A stretch of DNA of 64,000 nucleotides. Origin: Trema orientale (Eukaryota; Streptophyta; Magnoliopsida; Rosales; Cannabaceae). This document shows, in pieces, positions 24,363 through 34,757 of the stretch; the first letter of the stretch is position 1; every line of letters begins with the position of its first letter. A program made the position numbers and the translations under genes. The stretch is taken from positions 511,292 to 575,291 of the forward strand of contig JXTC01000121.1 in the NCBI GenBank assembly GCA_002914845.1. The letters are read 5' to 3'. Below the pieces are notes generated by a model, which ran no database searches, was not told the DNA's origin, and saw only the letters and a program-made list of their open reading frames with translations.

Positions 24363-26165
24363 TCACTGATTTTCACTGATAATTCTCAGTGACTCAATGT
24401 TGGCCACCAAGTTTCCTACTTTTGTAGTCCCTACATTCATCTAAAAGGACAATTAAAACATATAATAAGTTAAAATATCACATTAAATTTGAGAAGGAAA
24501 AAAAAAAGACCCCCCCTAAAAAAGAAAGAAAAACTCACCAGGAATAGGTACTACATCATTCCTTGATTGAGAACCCAAGCCAGAGCTAGCTGAGCAGTGG
24601 TCAATCCACGCTTCTTGGCCACTTCTTCTATTTGAGCATAGAAAATCTTATTCTTATCGAAATTTTCACCCTTGAACCTTGGATGATTTTTCTATATCGA
24701 CAAAGTGCAAATCAATAACCAAACAATCTTAGCTACATCAAAAAGATCAACTAGACTTGGAATAGTGTTGGCCATACAAGTAGAGTATTTGCTGGTAAAC
24801 TCTCCACAACTGCCTTGCCACCAAAGAAACCGCAACCAAGAGGGCTATAAGGAACAATCCCAATTCCTAGTTCCCTGCAGTATTTTTTTAAACATTCACA
24901 TAAGTATGTCCTTAATCTTATTTTTACTATGCTTCATTATTTCATTTTCCTTATAACAAGTTTGGATTAATAAAGCGCTAAAAATTAGTACCGGCAAAGT
25001 GGAACAATTTCTTTCTCGATGTCTCGAGTCCAAAGAGACCATTCCATTTGCAGTGCGGCAATGGGATTAACTGAATGTGCTCTCCGTATTTTGTCTGGAC
25101 TAGCTTCAGATATTCCGATGTACTTAATATTTCCTTCTTCCACTCCCATCTGCAACATGGGAATGAAAAATGATGAAAGTTTAGTGGGATTTCCTCTTAT
25201 TGGCATGAAGAGTAATAAGATGAAGTATTTACTGTTTCCTCTGTAGGAACTGAAGTGTCAATTCGATGTATGTAATATAGATCAATGTAGTCCACGTCTA
25301 AACGCTTTAGGCTGGCCTCACAAGCTGACCGCACATACTCAGCACTGCCTTTAAATATAACCTTTTCGTGCTCATTTGGATCCAATCTAATGATTCCAAA
25401 TTTGGTTGCCAATTGGATCTTTTCTCTAGGAAGTTGCTTCAGTACCTGCAGGAAAATGATATCTGTTATGAAATGCAAGCTTAGGCACTTAAATTTGGTT
25501 ACTTTCATTGATTTATTTTCAAATTGGGTATTGTTTTGATTCTCAACTTTGAGTATTATTTATCCCATACAATGTTTTGCATATGAATAATAATCAAGCA
25601 AGTTAAAACTTAAAAGGGTGAGGGGAAAGCTCGGGAAGAAAGGCCCCTGCTTCTTAAGATTTTGTACCACCAAAGTGGTTTATACCTATATACACATGTA
25701 TAGGTGTTACATCTATGACAAGTATTAATGAGAAAATAAAACAGGAGATCATGAAAGGATTGGCAGTTTACCTTGCCAACCAGAATTTCGTTAGTAAAGG
25801 GTCCATAAACATCAGAAGTATCAAAGAAGGTAATTCCTCTATAGAAAGCTTCCTTGATAACTGCAATGCCAATCACTTCAGGGACAGGGTCATTGTATAT
25901 TCCAGTTAGACCCATGCATCCAAAACCCAACTTTGACACCTGAAAAAACCAAGGAAAAGTAAAGATTATGAAAAGCAAACCTCTAACCTAATAAATGTCT
26001 AAATGTCGTTGGAGGGATATACTTGGGCATTTTTTCAGTTTAGGGGCATGTTAAAAATTAGAATGTCTGATTTATTTCAGGGGTTCAAACTTAAGGAACA
26101 AATACCTCAAGTCCCTGAGTCCCAAGTTTCACTTTTGGAATCCTAACTCTCTGTTCTTCAGCCAT
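24363..26165 (-). CDS. Aldo-keto reductase, seven exons, 3' end damaged (copy 2)
   Basis: An NADPH-dependent aldo-keto reductase gene on the minus strand. Exons: 26165-26106 ([20 protein letters not shown]), 25939-25772 ([23 protein letters not shown]), 25445-25233 ([15 protein letters not shown]), 25149-24992 ([24 protein letters not shown]), 24874-24778 ([12 protein letters not shown]), 24691-24539 ([14 protein letters not shown]) and 24430-24363. All junctions are GT-AG with conserved phases, and the catalytic Asp, Tyr, Lys and His are all present. Oddities: exon 4 is exactly 15 bp shorter than in copy 1 (158 against 173 bp), removing five residues (ELKKL) after Met-Gly; a missing base near 24555-24562 shifts exon 6 to a TAG at 24551-24553; exon 7 is itself cut short after NIESLR. 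The predicted protein is about 278 residues against roughly 340 for the family, without the C-terminal cofactor-binding part. It may be transcribed but is probably not a working enzyme. Confidence 0.82.
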
Positions 26166-26439
26166 TTTGTGTTGAATTGTTTTGTTCTTTTTTATTTTTT
26201 ACTTTTTCTCAGCTTTTGTCTGTCCTCGCAAGATAATCTTTATACGTATATATGCACACATGAGAGACAGTTGACAAATATTTGACCAATTTTCTTGGGC
26301 TAGATTTGCTTTTCATCATTGATTATGTCATCTTTTCCATCTTTTAAGTCATTCGTTATGTCATTAATGTACTAAAACGTTCAAATTGAAGTTATTTATA
26401 TATGGCCCGTATAGAAAGTGAAGGCCGAGACTGAGATTA

Positions 26440-26815
26440 GTGATTAACATTAGCCATCTTAATTCTTATACTCTATCTTTGACTTGACTTGTCCTTCAAA
26501 TATGATACTTCATTGTTGGTCAAATAGCCTACGAAGTTGAACAAGTTCAGTGAACTTTGTTTATTGAATTTGAGCAAAATTGAGATAAACCTCATTTATA
26601 TTAGCATCGCTGCCTTCGACATCTTAGTAAAACTTAGCCATCTTAATTCTTGTACAATATCTTTGACTTGACACTTGTCCTCAAATTATGATACTACACT
26701 GCTGGTCAATTAGGCTTCGGATTGAACAAATTCAGTGAACTTTGTTTATGATATTTGAGCATCATTGAGATTAACCTCATTTGTACAGCTTTTTGACCTC
26801 GACACCTTGGTATGA
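26440..26815. repeat. 184-bp tandem duplication upstream of AKR copy 2
   Basis: TTAGCCATCTTAATTCTT starts at 26450 and again at 26634. The two units stay alignable to AACCTCATTT and beyond, with several changes. The block begins about 280 bp upstream of the AKR start codon, so it duplicates part of the upstream region. Confidence 0.85.
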
Positions 26816-27714
26816 CCCGACCCACGTGGCAACGTTTATGAAAAGAGCAATGGCAGTGCCGCAGTGGTTAATATCACATTTCTGCTTAGCACCACATGTA
26901 CTATTTTAGTATTTTCCTTATCAAAATAGCCCTCATTATTCTTGCTAGACATAATTTGGCCAAAAAAAAAAAAAAATCTAATAAAAAGATAATCTGGTAG
27001 TCGCTCGTTTGCATCTCAATTACTTTAGAAAGAGTTGGTTCATAAACAGGGGAAAAAGTACATGATTTTCAATAAACCATCAATCTGTTGCAGCCTAAAA
27101 CAGTACTACCGTTCACAGACAGACATCTAGTCGGGCCAGTTACTACTATTTGTAGGAGGAATTTTACAGTTACCCTTAATTAAATTACACATGATTATCC
27201 TTTTTTTTATAACCTTCCACTCATGCCCTTTTTCTTATTTGTAAACTACCTAAATTACCTTTAAAATTAAACGTGAAGACCCTNTCTCTCTCCTTTCTCT
27301 CTCTCTCTAAAATCTCAAGACTCTTTCTTCTCTCTATCTAATCATCATATTCATTGTATAAATTGGCTTGGAGTGGGTTTTGTGGTCGATTCATAAAAAA
27401 AAACAACCTACCAGAGACACTTTTACCGATGAAGCTCAGAATCAAAGCTATTATTGAATATTTAGGCACAAAATCGGCCATGGGAGATTAATGCAAGCTT
27501 TTCATCATCTTCATTGCCTCTTTAGAGAGAGAAAGAGTGAGTGACTCAATAATAAAAAACTATTTCTTATAAATTTTTACGTTTTTTTTATAGTTTACAA
27601 TTATATTTATGGATATAAACAGTGAGCTGTTTTACTATTAATTAGGTTTTATTTCCTGTACGAATGAATAATAGGATTGATATGTACATAAACTTAGATA
27701 TAAATGTAAATAAG

Positions 27715-28410
27715 TCGTTTACAGTTTAGGTTCTTTTTAAGTTTAGAAGTGAACAAGTTGATTACTATTACTTTCAAAACTAGTTGTTTACGTTTTTATC
27801 TCTCTAATAGAGGTTGAAACTTCTTATTTACAGTTATCAGAAAAAAAAAGTTAATTATAATCAAAACAGATCTATAAATTATAATAGTTATTTACAGTTT
27901 AAGTTCTTTTTAAGTTTAGAAGTGAACATGTTGTTTATTATTACTTTCGAAACCAAATGTTTACATTTTTGCTTCTCTAATAGAGGTTAAAACTTCTTGT
28001 TTACAATTATCAGAAAAAAAAGTTAATTATAGCTAAAGTGGATTTATAAATTAAACTAGTTGTTTACAGTTTATGTTCTTTTTAACTTTAGAAGTAAAAA
28101 AGTTATTTATTATTACTTTCGAAACCAGTTGTTTACATTTTTGTCTTCCTAATAGAAGTTAAAACTTCTTGTTTACAAGTATAAAAAAAAAGTTAATTAT
28201 AGTCAAAGCAGATTTATAAATTAAACTAGTCATTTACAGTTTAGGTTCTTTTAAGCTTAGACGTGAACAAGTTATTTACTATTATTTCTGAAACTAATTT
28301 TTTTACATTTATGTCTCTCTAATAGAGGTCGAAACTTGTTACTTACAGTTATTGGGAAAAAATAGAAGTTATTTATAGCTAAAGCATATCTATTAAATTA
28401 AACCAGTTGT
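27715..28410 (+). repeat. Four tandem ~170-bp units inside the MULE
   Basis: Units start with TTTACAGTTTAGGTTCTTTT at about 27718, 27890, 28064 and 28230 and contain CTAATAGAGGTTGAAACTT. The leading AAGTCGTTTACAGTTT matches the AAACTGTAAACGACTT of the inverted repeats at 29660 and 30340. Confidence 0.85.
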
Positions 28411-28493
28411 TTACATTTATGCATTACTTTACTTTTAGGATAGTTGTTTAAATAGTTAGTAAAATTCTTATTTGGATTATATCAATTGCAGGT

Positions 28494-28850
28494 ATGGACA
28501 AAATTACAGTTTTTATTGCTTATAATGGAAGATGGATTGCAAGAATAAATATGCGGATCATCAAGTTAAATTTTTTTTGGTACAAAAAGACAATAAATTT
28601 GAGGAATTGAAGGAGAAGATATACAAAGATCTTAGTTTGTATCTATGTTCTATTTCACTCAAAGTTTCATTTGATGCAAAGATAGAAACACGTAAAGGAA
28701 TGATAGTGGAAAATGACAACAATTTAGCTTTGTATATGTATTTGATCAAGAATGAAAAAAGTTCAAGAACTGTCCACTGATAATTGAAATGGAAGACAAT
28801 TTGGGATCATCTGTCAAACAATCCATGTTAGTTTTACTCATGACCCTCCC
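28494..28850 (+). pseudogene. MULE transposase N-terminal (PB1-like) relic
   Basis: After an acceptor-like TTGCAG at 28488-28493 the sequence reads MDKITVFIAYNGRW and loses frame. It goes on in the frame of the ORF at 28532-28780 with FEELKEKIYKDLSLYLCSIS, SFDAKIETRKGMIVEND and LALYMYLIKNEKSSR. The MDKI-V...YNG-W start, KELK-KI helix and closing LYMYL block are typical of the PB1-like N-terminus of plant MuDR-type transposases. A further shift near 28770 leads to CPLIIEMEDN. At least two frameshifts are present, and the DDE and SWIM parts are missing. Confidence 0.6.
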
Positions 28851-29190
28851 ACTATGCCAATTTTCCCTTGGCACAACAAATTCAATATCCTGTAAAAAAG
28901 TTTACAATTATTTTGGAAAGTATTTAACATTTATTTTTAGTAGTATTTCTCATGAAATATTTACATTAGCAATATTCATTATAAAGAATATGATCATACT
29001 AACTGAAAAAAACTAGTTGTTCAGATTTATATAAACAAATGGCTTAATTTGTAGAAAACTAGTTTACCTTTCTTTCAATTAATGTCTCCACTACTTTCTT
29101 GTTTTTATTATGCTTTCGCTTTCCCTTAGAGCCAACAACATTTATTTTTGGCACTTTGCTCTTAGATAAAAGGGCACTTTTAACTATCTT
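28795..29190 (-). pseudogene. Antisense two-exon ORF in the MULE, function unknown
   Basis: On the minus strand a lysine-rich reading frame (KGKRKHNKNKKVVETLIERK, about 29165-29069) ends at a GTAAAC donor. After a ~177-bp intron with a strong acceptor (CTTTTTTACAG) it resumes in phase at 28891 as DIEFVVPRENWHSGRVMSK. It converges on and overlaps the transposase relic. Some MULEs carry a second gene such as a Ulp1-like protease, but no catalytic motif is visible here, so the family is not assigned. Confidence 0.35.
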
Positions 29191-29524
29191 GTAGCAGTAT
29201 AAAACAAAATCCACACTATCTCATTAATTAGTTTAGAAATTAATCAAATAACAAGCTAAAAAAAGCAACTAAGGACAAAAAGATAAAACTAATACATAAG
29301 GTGACCACTGATTTAGTTGTCTTTTCCACTCCTTCATACTCCTCTTAAATCTTCATATATTTCCCCTAAGACAATTTGTCATTAAGCTTTCAGCTGAACT
29401 ATGAGAAATATGAGTTAGCTTACACCAACCAAAACATCCTATCATATGATATGCTTATAAACACTTAGCTAAGAAACAAAACCAAAATATTATTTTTCTT
29501 AAGGGGAAAAAAGGACTTCAAATT

Positions 29525-29720
29525 ATAGATATCTATACATTCATACACATATTTATATAGATACACAGATCATACGGTAAAAACCAAAATGCATTTGTAT
29601 ATTTACTACTTACATTAGAGGATCTGGGACTTTTTGTAAATTTTTGCTGAAACTGTAAACGACTTATTTACGTTTTATGATGAAAATGTATACCACTTTT
29701 GACACTTATGGGACTTTTTG
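29525..29720 (+). repeat. Left arm of a large inverted repeat inside the MULE
   Basis: It pairs with 30195-30490 on the opposite strand. Shared blocks include ATATAGATACACAGATCATACG, split here as ATAGATACACAGATCATACG (20 bases), GGATCTGGGA, AAACTGTAAACGACTT and GTATACCACTTTTG. The arms are separated by about 480 bp, so the transcript or DNA could form a long hairpin. Confidence 0.85.
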
Positions 29721-29734
29721 ATTTTAGGTGGTAG

Positions 29735-30030
29735 GCCTTTATTAGCAACACAACAGGCCAAATTCTTCTAAATAACATTGATTTTTTAATCATAAAACAT
29801 TCAATCAATTATATGCTTCTTAATGACAGATTTATCTTAGAGGAAGTATATGAAAATTTAAGAGGAGCATAAATAGAGAGTGGAAAAGAAGAATTCAAAT
29901 AGTGGTCTCCTTGTTCATTAATTTTGGTAATTTCATGTGGCAGGACTTTATTAGCAACATACCAATTCTTCTAATGACGAACTTTTAATCACAAAACATT
30001 GATCAATTATGTGCTTCTTAATGGTCAAAG
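29735..30030. repeat. ~195-bp direct duplication in the hairpin loop
   Basis: CTTTATTAGCAACA...CAATTCTTCTAA...AAAACATT-ATCAATTAT-TGCTTCTTAATG occurs at 29747-29826 and again at 29945-30022. Confidence 0.75.
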
Positions 30031-30194
30031 TAGAGAAGAAGAACAGTTTGGTATTCTCTCGAACCTGAAATTCAGGTCAAGTCCTTATGCATTTAGTTAT
30101 AATAATCATGAATTAAAAAAGAATTCTTGCTATGATTCCATTTAAGTTTCTCTTTTAATTTTTAGCAATCAAATTACCTATCATGTGTTTCATG

Positions 30195-30490
30195 TTATGT
30201 CAAAATTCCCAAAAATGTCCCAAAAGTACTAAAACATAAACAAGTGGTATACAATTTCATTAAAAGTGCCAAAAGTGGTATACAATTTTATCATGAAACA
30301 TAAACAGATCGTTTATCATTTCTCCAAAATTGAATTGTAAACAAGTCGTTTACAGTTTCAGGAAAAATTTACAAAAATTCCCAGATCCTTTCATGTAAGC
30401 AATAAATATACAAATACATTTTAGTTTTTATCGTATGATCTGTGTATCTATATAAATATATGTGTATCAATGTATAGATATATTTGTTAG
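30195..30490 (-). repeat. Right arm of the large inverted repeat
   Basis: This is the inverse of 29525-29720 with an extra internal duplication of the AGTGGTATACAATTT segment (30243 and 30271). It ends near ATGTATAGATATA. Confidence 0.85.
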
Positions 30491-31439
30491 ATACTTGGCA
30501 GTTATATGTGTGATGATGTGAATATATTTTTAGGAAGTAAAAGAGTGGTGGGTGAAAGAGTTTAGAGGAAATTATAGAAAAGCACACTAGATGTTTGTTA
30601 AAATACCTAAAAGACCTTCCATTATGATATTATCATTTCAGTTTATCAATTTTTTGTTCTTTCTAGATCTGAGTCCGTTTGTACGCTATATATGAATGCA
30701 GGAGAATATTCTTCACTTAGTATTGATTCTTAATGTCATTAGAGCTACTTATCGATGTGGCTAACAAAGTTACTTGAAACTGGTTTACCTCTTAATCGTG
30801 AACAAGGTGTAATTGCTCTACTTTTTAATGTACAAATAAATCTAATAAAAAAAACTCACGAACATGGAAGAATACCTGAACCAAGGAAGAAATGATGGCT
30901 ATGACCCAATGAAGAGAAGATGATGGCTACCGATGGAGATGAAGAGGGAAGACCCATAGACGTTCGTTAAAATGCCTAAAAATCACGAAGAGAAGGAGAC
31001 GTTCGTTAAAATGCCTAAAAATCACGAAGAAAGAGAGAGAGAGAGAGAGAGGGAGAGAGATGAAGAGAGAAGAGAAGGAGAGAGAGACCCAACTATGGAG
31101 ATGAAGATGGAGATAGAAATGAAGAGGGAATAGAGAGCATGCCAAAAAATGATTAGGGAGAGGGTGAGTCTTTTTCTAGAAGAGCCAAAGAGGGAAGAGA
31201 GCTGAGAGTCTAAAAGGCACAAGGCTCAAGGGTAAAATTGGAATATTAGTTGAAAAAATGGGTAACATATTATCTAATTTTTAAAAAACGGGTAGGTTAG
31301 AAATACCCAGCCCAAAAAGGGGCACTGGCTCTAATTTCCTCACTATTTGTATGCACGAAGCAAATCAAGCTATGAATTGGGCCAAGATTCTCTTTCTTTT
31401 CCTTACTGTTATTGGGCTCATCTTTTTAGTATAGATCAT

Positions 31440-31805
31440 ACATTCTAACACTTTTATCTATAAAAACCCAAAAAATTAAAAAAATACGGAAGTTAGACCT
31501 TTTTTTCGTATGGTTTTTATTAGCAAAATATTACTTTTTAAAATTATTTTTACAAAAATACTATTTTTAAAATAGTTATTAGCTATTAGTTTCTGAAAAC
31601 TGGTTACAAGTTACTAGTTATTAATTATATACTAGTTATAAATATTTTTGGTTACTAGTAACCAGTTTCTAAAACTGATTACTGGTTGCTAGTTACTATT
31701 TTGAAAAATGGTCTTTTTCTAACAAAAACTATACCAAACCTAAAAAACCATAAGCCACCATATTTTTCAAATTTATTTCTAAAAATGCCATAAAAGGGCT
31801 AATTT
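31440..31805 (-). mobile_element. ~370-bp foldback MITE, copy B (inverted)
   Basis: Its complement aligns along its length with 22565-22935, including the GAAACTGGTTACTAGTAACC palindrome core and the AAAATAGTAACTA and ATGGTGGCTTATGG arms. Confidence 0.7.
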
Positions 31806-34480
31806 CCCCTACATAAATAGATAGAGTCCAGTAAGATCTTTGTCATTGTTTTAATAAACCCATATTTGGAATATAAGAAATTAGAAGAAAATGACGGAAA
31901 CATACCCCCATTTGGCAGAGGAACATGCCTTGACTAATAGAAAAGCAGACAGGAAACAAGAAAGTTACATACAATAACCTTTATTTACAAAAATAATAAT
32001 AACTTAAGACTTAGTATTACTTAAATACTTTTTGGTAGCGGCGCCTTCTTTTTGATCATTTAATAATGTCTTAGAGAAGTTAATATAGAATATGATATTA
32101 AAACATTACCCCCATGATCATGACAAGCACAAGTATATCAATATCATTACAATGATCCTCAACTTATTTAACAATATTATCAGGCACTACTTTTCCTCAT
32201 TCTTGAGAAGGCAATATAATATAACTTGAGAGGATACAAAATTAAAAGGGCACCAATCTATTGAGAGGATATCTTAATTAATTATTATTTATATATTTAG
32301 TTCAGTTAATCATTTATATTAATTTTTTAGTTGCAAAAACTCTTTTTAAAAAGTCAGATTTGGCTCTGTAGAACTCAGAATGACCCAATTTTAAAGTATA
32401 AGCCTATAAGATGAGAAGAACCTGTTATATATACTTTAAACAACATTATACTTTAATATTCCATTAGTCTATAAAAGAAAACCTTATGGAATTAATACTA
32501 GTTATATGTTCCCTAAATGATTACAACATACCATAGTACTATTGCAATGATGTTTGGGTTATTTAAAAAGCATTAGTACACTTATCTTTTCCTTACTTTT
32601 ATTATGTTAACTAAAAGAAAAGCATAGATATAACTTCAGAAAAGAATTAGATGTATTGAAGGTTGGCCTTTAAGTGGTATACCTCTGTATTCCTCTATAA
32701 TTTATAATACTTAATACTTTCTCTAAATCTTTCCTATAAATCATGCCAAAAAATATTGGCTTTATGTTCATTTTTTTCGCCTTTTCAATGAATGAACAGT
32801 CATTTTGACGTGGAAAATTATATAACTACAAGATGAACTGCTAGCTGGTTCATCTAGGATGCTATTTTCCCAAAAAAAATGGACTATGGGACCAGTAGTA
32901 CTTATAATCTGAATTATATGCAAATAAGACTAATTATGAGTTACATATATGAAAGGAACAAAAAAGTATTTCAAATGGAAATTACTTTAATTGGATCACA
33001 GTACACATCATTCTCTGAATTACATAAGTAGAATGAGTGGAACATCCACAAATATTGCCTAATCTGATACAAGGTCTCTGATATAATTGCATCTGACCAT
33101 GAAGAGAAACTGGGGCAATCAATTGCCATAAATACAAACGGCTAAATGGGTATCTATATTTCCCAAGGAAACGAAATGTTACCATCAAAGTAAACAAAAT
33201 AAAAACCATATAATATAAACATTTTTTTTTTTGGTAATGATATAATATAAACATTAAACAATGAAAGTGCATGAACTTGCATAATATTGTAAACTAGTGA
33301 AGAGAAAGAGAGACTAGTACTTTGATAGGGTGAGGAGCTACTTTTTCCCTTCTTTTTTCATTTTGTGTGAACCTTATGAAACACCATAGAGCCATGCAAG
33401 AAAGTGGTCCCCCTCTCTCTCCCAAATATACCGCTTGTGTTTTATACCCTTTTAGGTTCATAATTGATGCTTACCTTACAACACACACAGCGGACAGAGA
33501 AAGATGACATGAAAGTGTCCTCCAACTTATAAAGTTGTAAAAGCCTTCATAGGAAATATAGAAACTCTCACTAACCTGTCTGCATGTGGTGGCGTGGGCG
33601 TGACTATATTCAATTTGCTTACTTTGGGACCACTACTGCTCCCATCTTTTTCTCCCTGCTTCTACTTTTCAAATATTTCCATTTATCTCCCCCTAGCTAA
33701 TTAGCTAATTCTTGCAATTTTTTCTCCCCTAGTTTCCAGTCCCTATTTGCTAACGCAATTAACACCAATAATGAAACGCTATAATTACTACCTAACAATG
33801 TACAGAACACATGATTAATCCCTATTTTAGTTTTACCAAAATATATACATGATAGTCACTTTTATCAGTTTATGTTAATGGACTTTGATTGTACTCAACT
33901 AACATAGAATTTATAAAGGAGTTTTTCTGAAGAAAAACGAAAAAAGAAAAGAATTGTGAATGGATTCCAATTTTGAATCTGAACATTAAAGGTTGGAATT
34001 GCTTACCAATCAAATTAATCATCCTTTCAGAAAAAGTAATGCTAGCATACACAAATTACGCTCAAATCCCATAGACATCAATGACACGTTTTTTAACCAT
34101 TCATGTTACTAGTATTACTGTTTCAAAAATAAGAAGTGAATGGGTTCAAATTTTAACTGTCTACATTTAAGTTGGTATGGTAAAGAACCAATCAATTTAA
34201 TTGTCTGACTACTTATAATGGAGATACTAAAATTAATAAACACATTCTTTATAAAAAGAAATTAATTAATATATTCAATTAAAACTAGAACCGACTTATT
34301 CAATTTATTAGACAACATATAAGGGTCAAATCTTTCTTCATTATAATTTATAGGTAGGCAATTAATGAAAATCTGCCCATTTTGGCCATATGTATAATAT
34401 TAGGACATTATCTTAAACCACATATTATGTATTTATTATCCGGAACTGGTTCATCTGGAAGAAGTATAGAAATTTAATTA
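31806..34480. other. Intergenic sequence upstream of MIR167
   Basis: No supported protein gene; ORFs are short and motif-free. At 32248-32260 the 13-bp terminus GGGCACCAATCTA of the 240-bp MITE family occurs between two direct copies of TTGAGAGGATA (32226 and 32262). The last 1 kb presumably contains the MIR167 promoter region, but no diagnostic element other than the TATA box could be identified. Confidence 0.4.
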
Positions 34481-34515
34481 AGTCCTAATATATCGCCCTC
34501 TCTCTCTCTCTCTTC

Positions 34516-34524
34516 TATTTATAT
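34516..34524 (+). promoter_or_regulatory. TATA box of MIR167
   Basis: TATTTATAT follows a CT-rich tract and lies about 160 bp before the mature miRNA. Transcription would start near 34545-34556. CT-rich flanks and a TATA box are usual for plant MIR genes. Confidence 0.65.
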
Positions 34525-34664
34525 CCTCTCATTCCTTCTTATCTCCGAAAACTTGAAGAGTAAGAGAGAAGAAGAAAGAGACTGCGTTTTCAAAGGTCTA
34601 CCATACTAGATCTCTCAATCGACCGGCATAGAGCGTGCGCGCGACCTCATCGTATCTGTCGTGC

Positions 34665-34757
34665 ACCTCCAACAGTTGAAGCTGCCAGCATGATCTGCGC
34701 TTTGCTTCAACAGAAGAGAGTAGATCATGTGGCAGTTTCACCTGTTGATGGAAGCAT
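34665..34757 (+). ncRNA. MIR167: MIR167 precursor hairpin
   Basis: The 5' arm holds the 21-nt mature miR167 at 34677-34697 (core GAAGCTGCCAGCATGATC, ending CTG). The 3' arm holds the star strand at about 34722-34742 (GATCATGTGGCAGTTTCACC). The arms pair over more than 25 bp, from CCAACAGTTGAAG with the later TTCACCTGTTGATGG, leaving a loop of about 20 nt (CGCTTTGCTTCAACAGAAGAG). miR167 is a deeply conserved plant miRNA that guides AGO1 to ARF6/ARF8-type auxin response factor mRNAs. The sequence is fully consistent with an active gene: mature, star and pairing are intact. Within the family, a 3'-terminal G variant is found in many eudicots. Confidence 0.96.

Larger units (their letters stand above)
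27155..31341. mobile_element. Degenerate Mutator-like element (MULE)
   Basis: A perfect 10-bp direct repeat ACTATTTGTA flanks the segment (27145-27154 and 31342-31351), close to the 9-bp duplication usual for MULEs. The ends are imperfect inverted repeats (GGAGGAATTTTACAG at left, ...CTCTAATTTCCTC at right). Both are followed inward by ACCC/CCCTTTTT words and CT-rich tracts. Inside lie four ~170-bp tandem units, a transposase N-terminal relic, an antisense two-exon ORF and a large inverted repeat. The catalytic transposase and SWIM domains are absent. An N is present at 27284. Confidence 0.75.
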
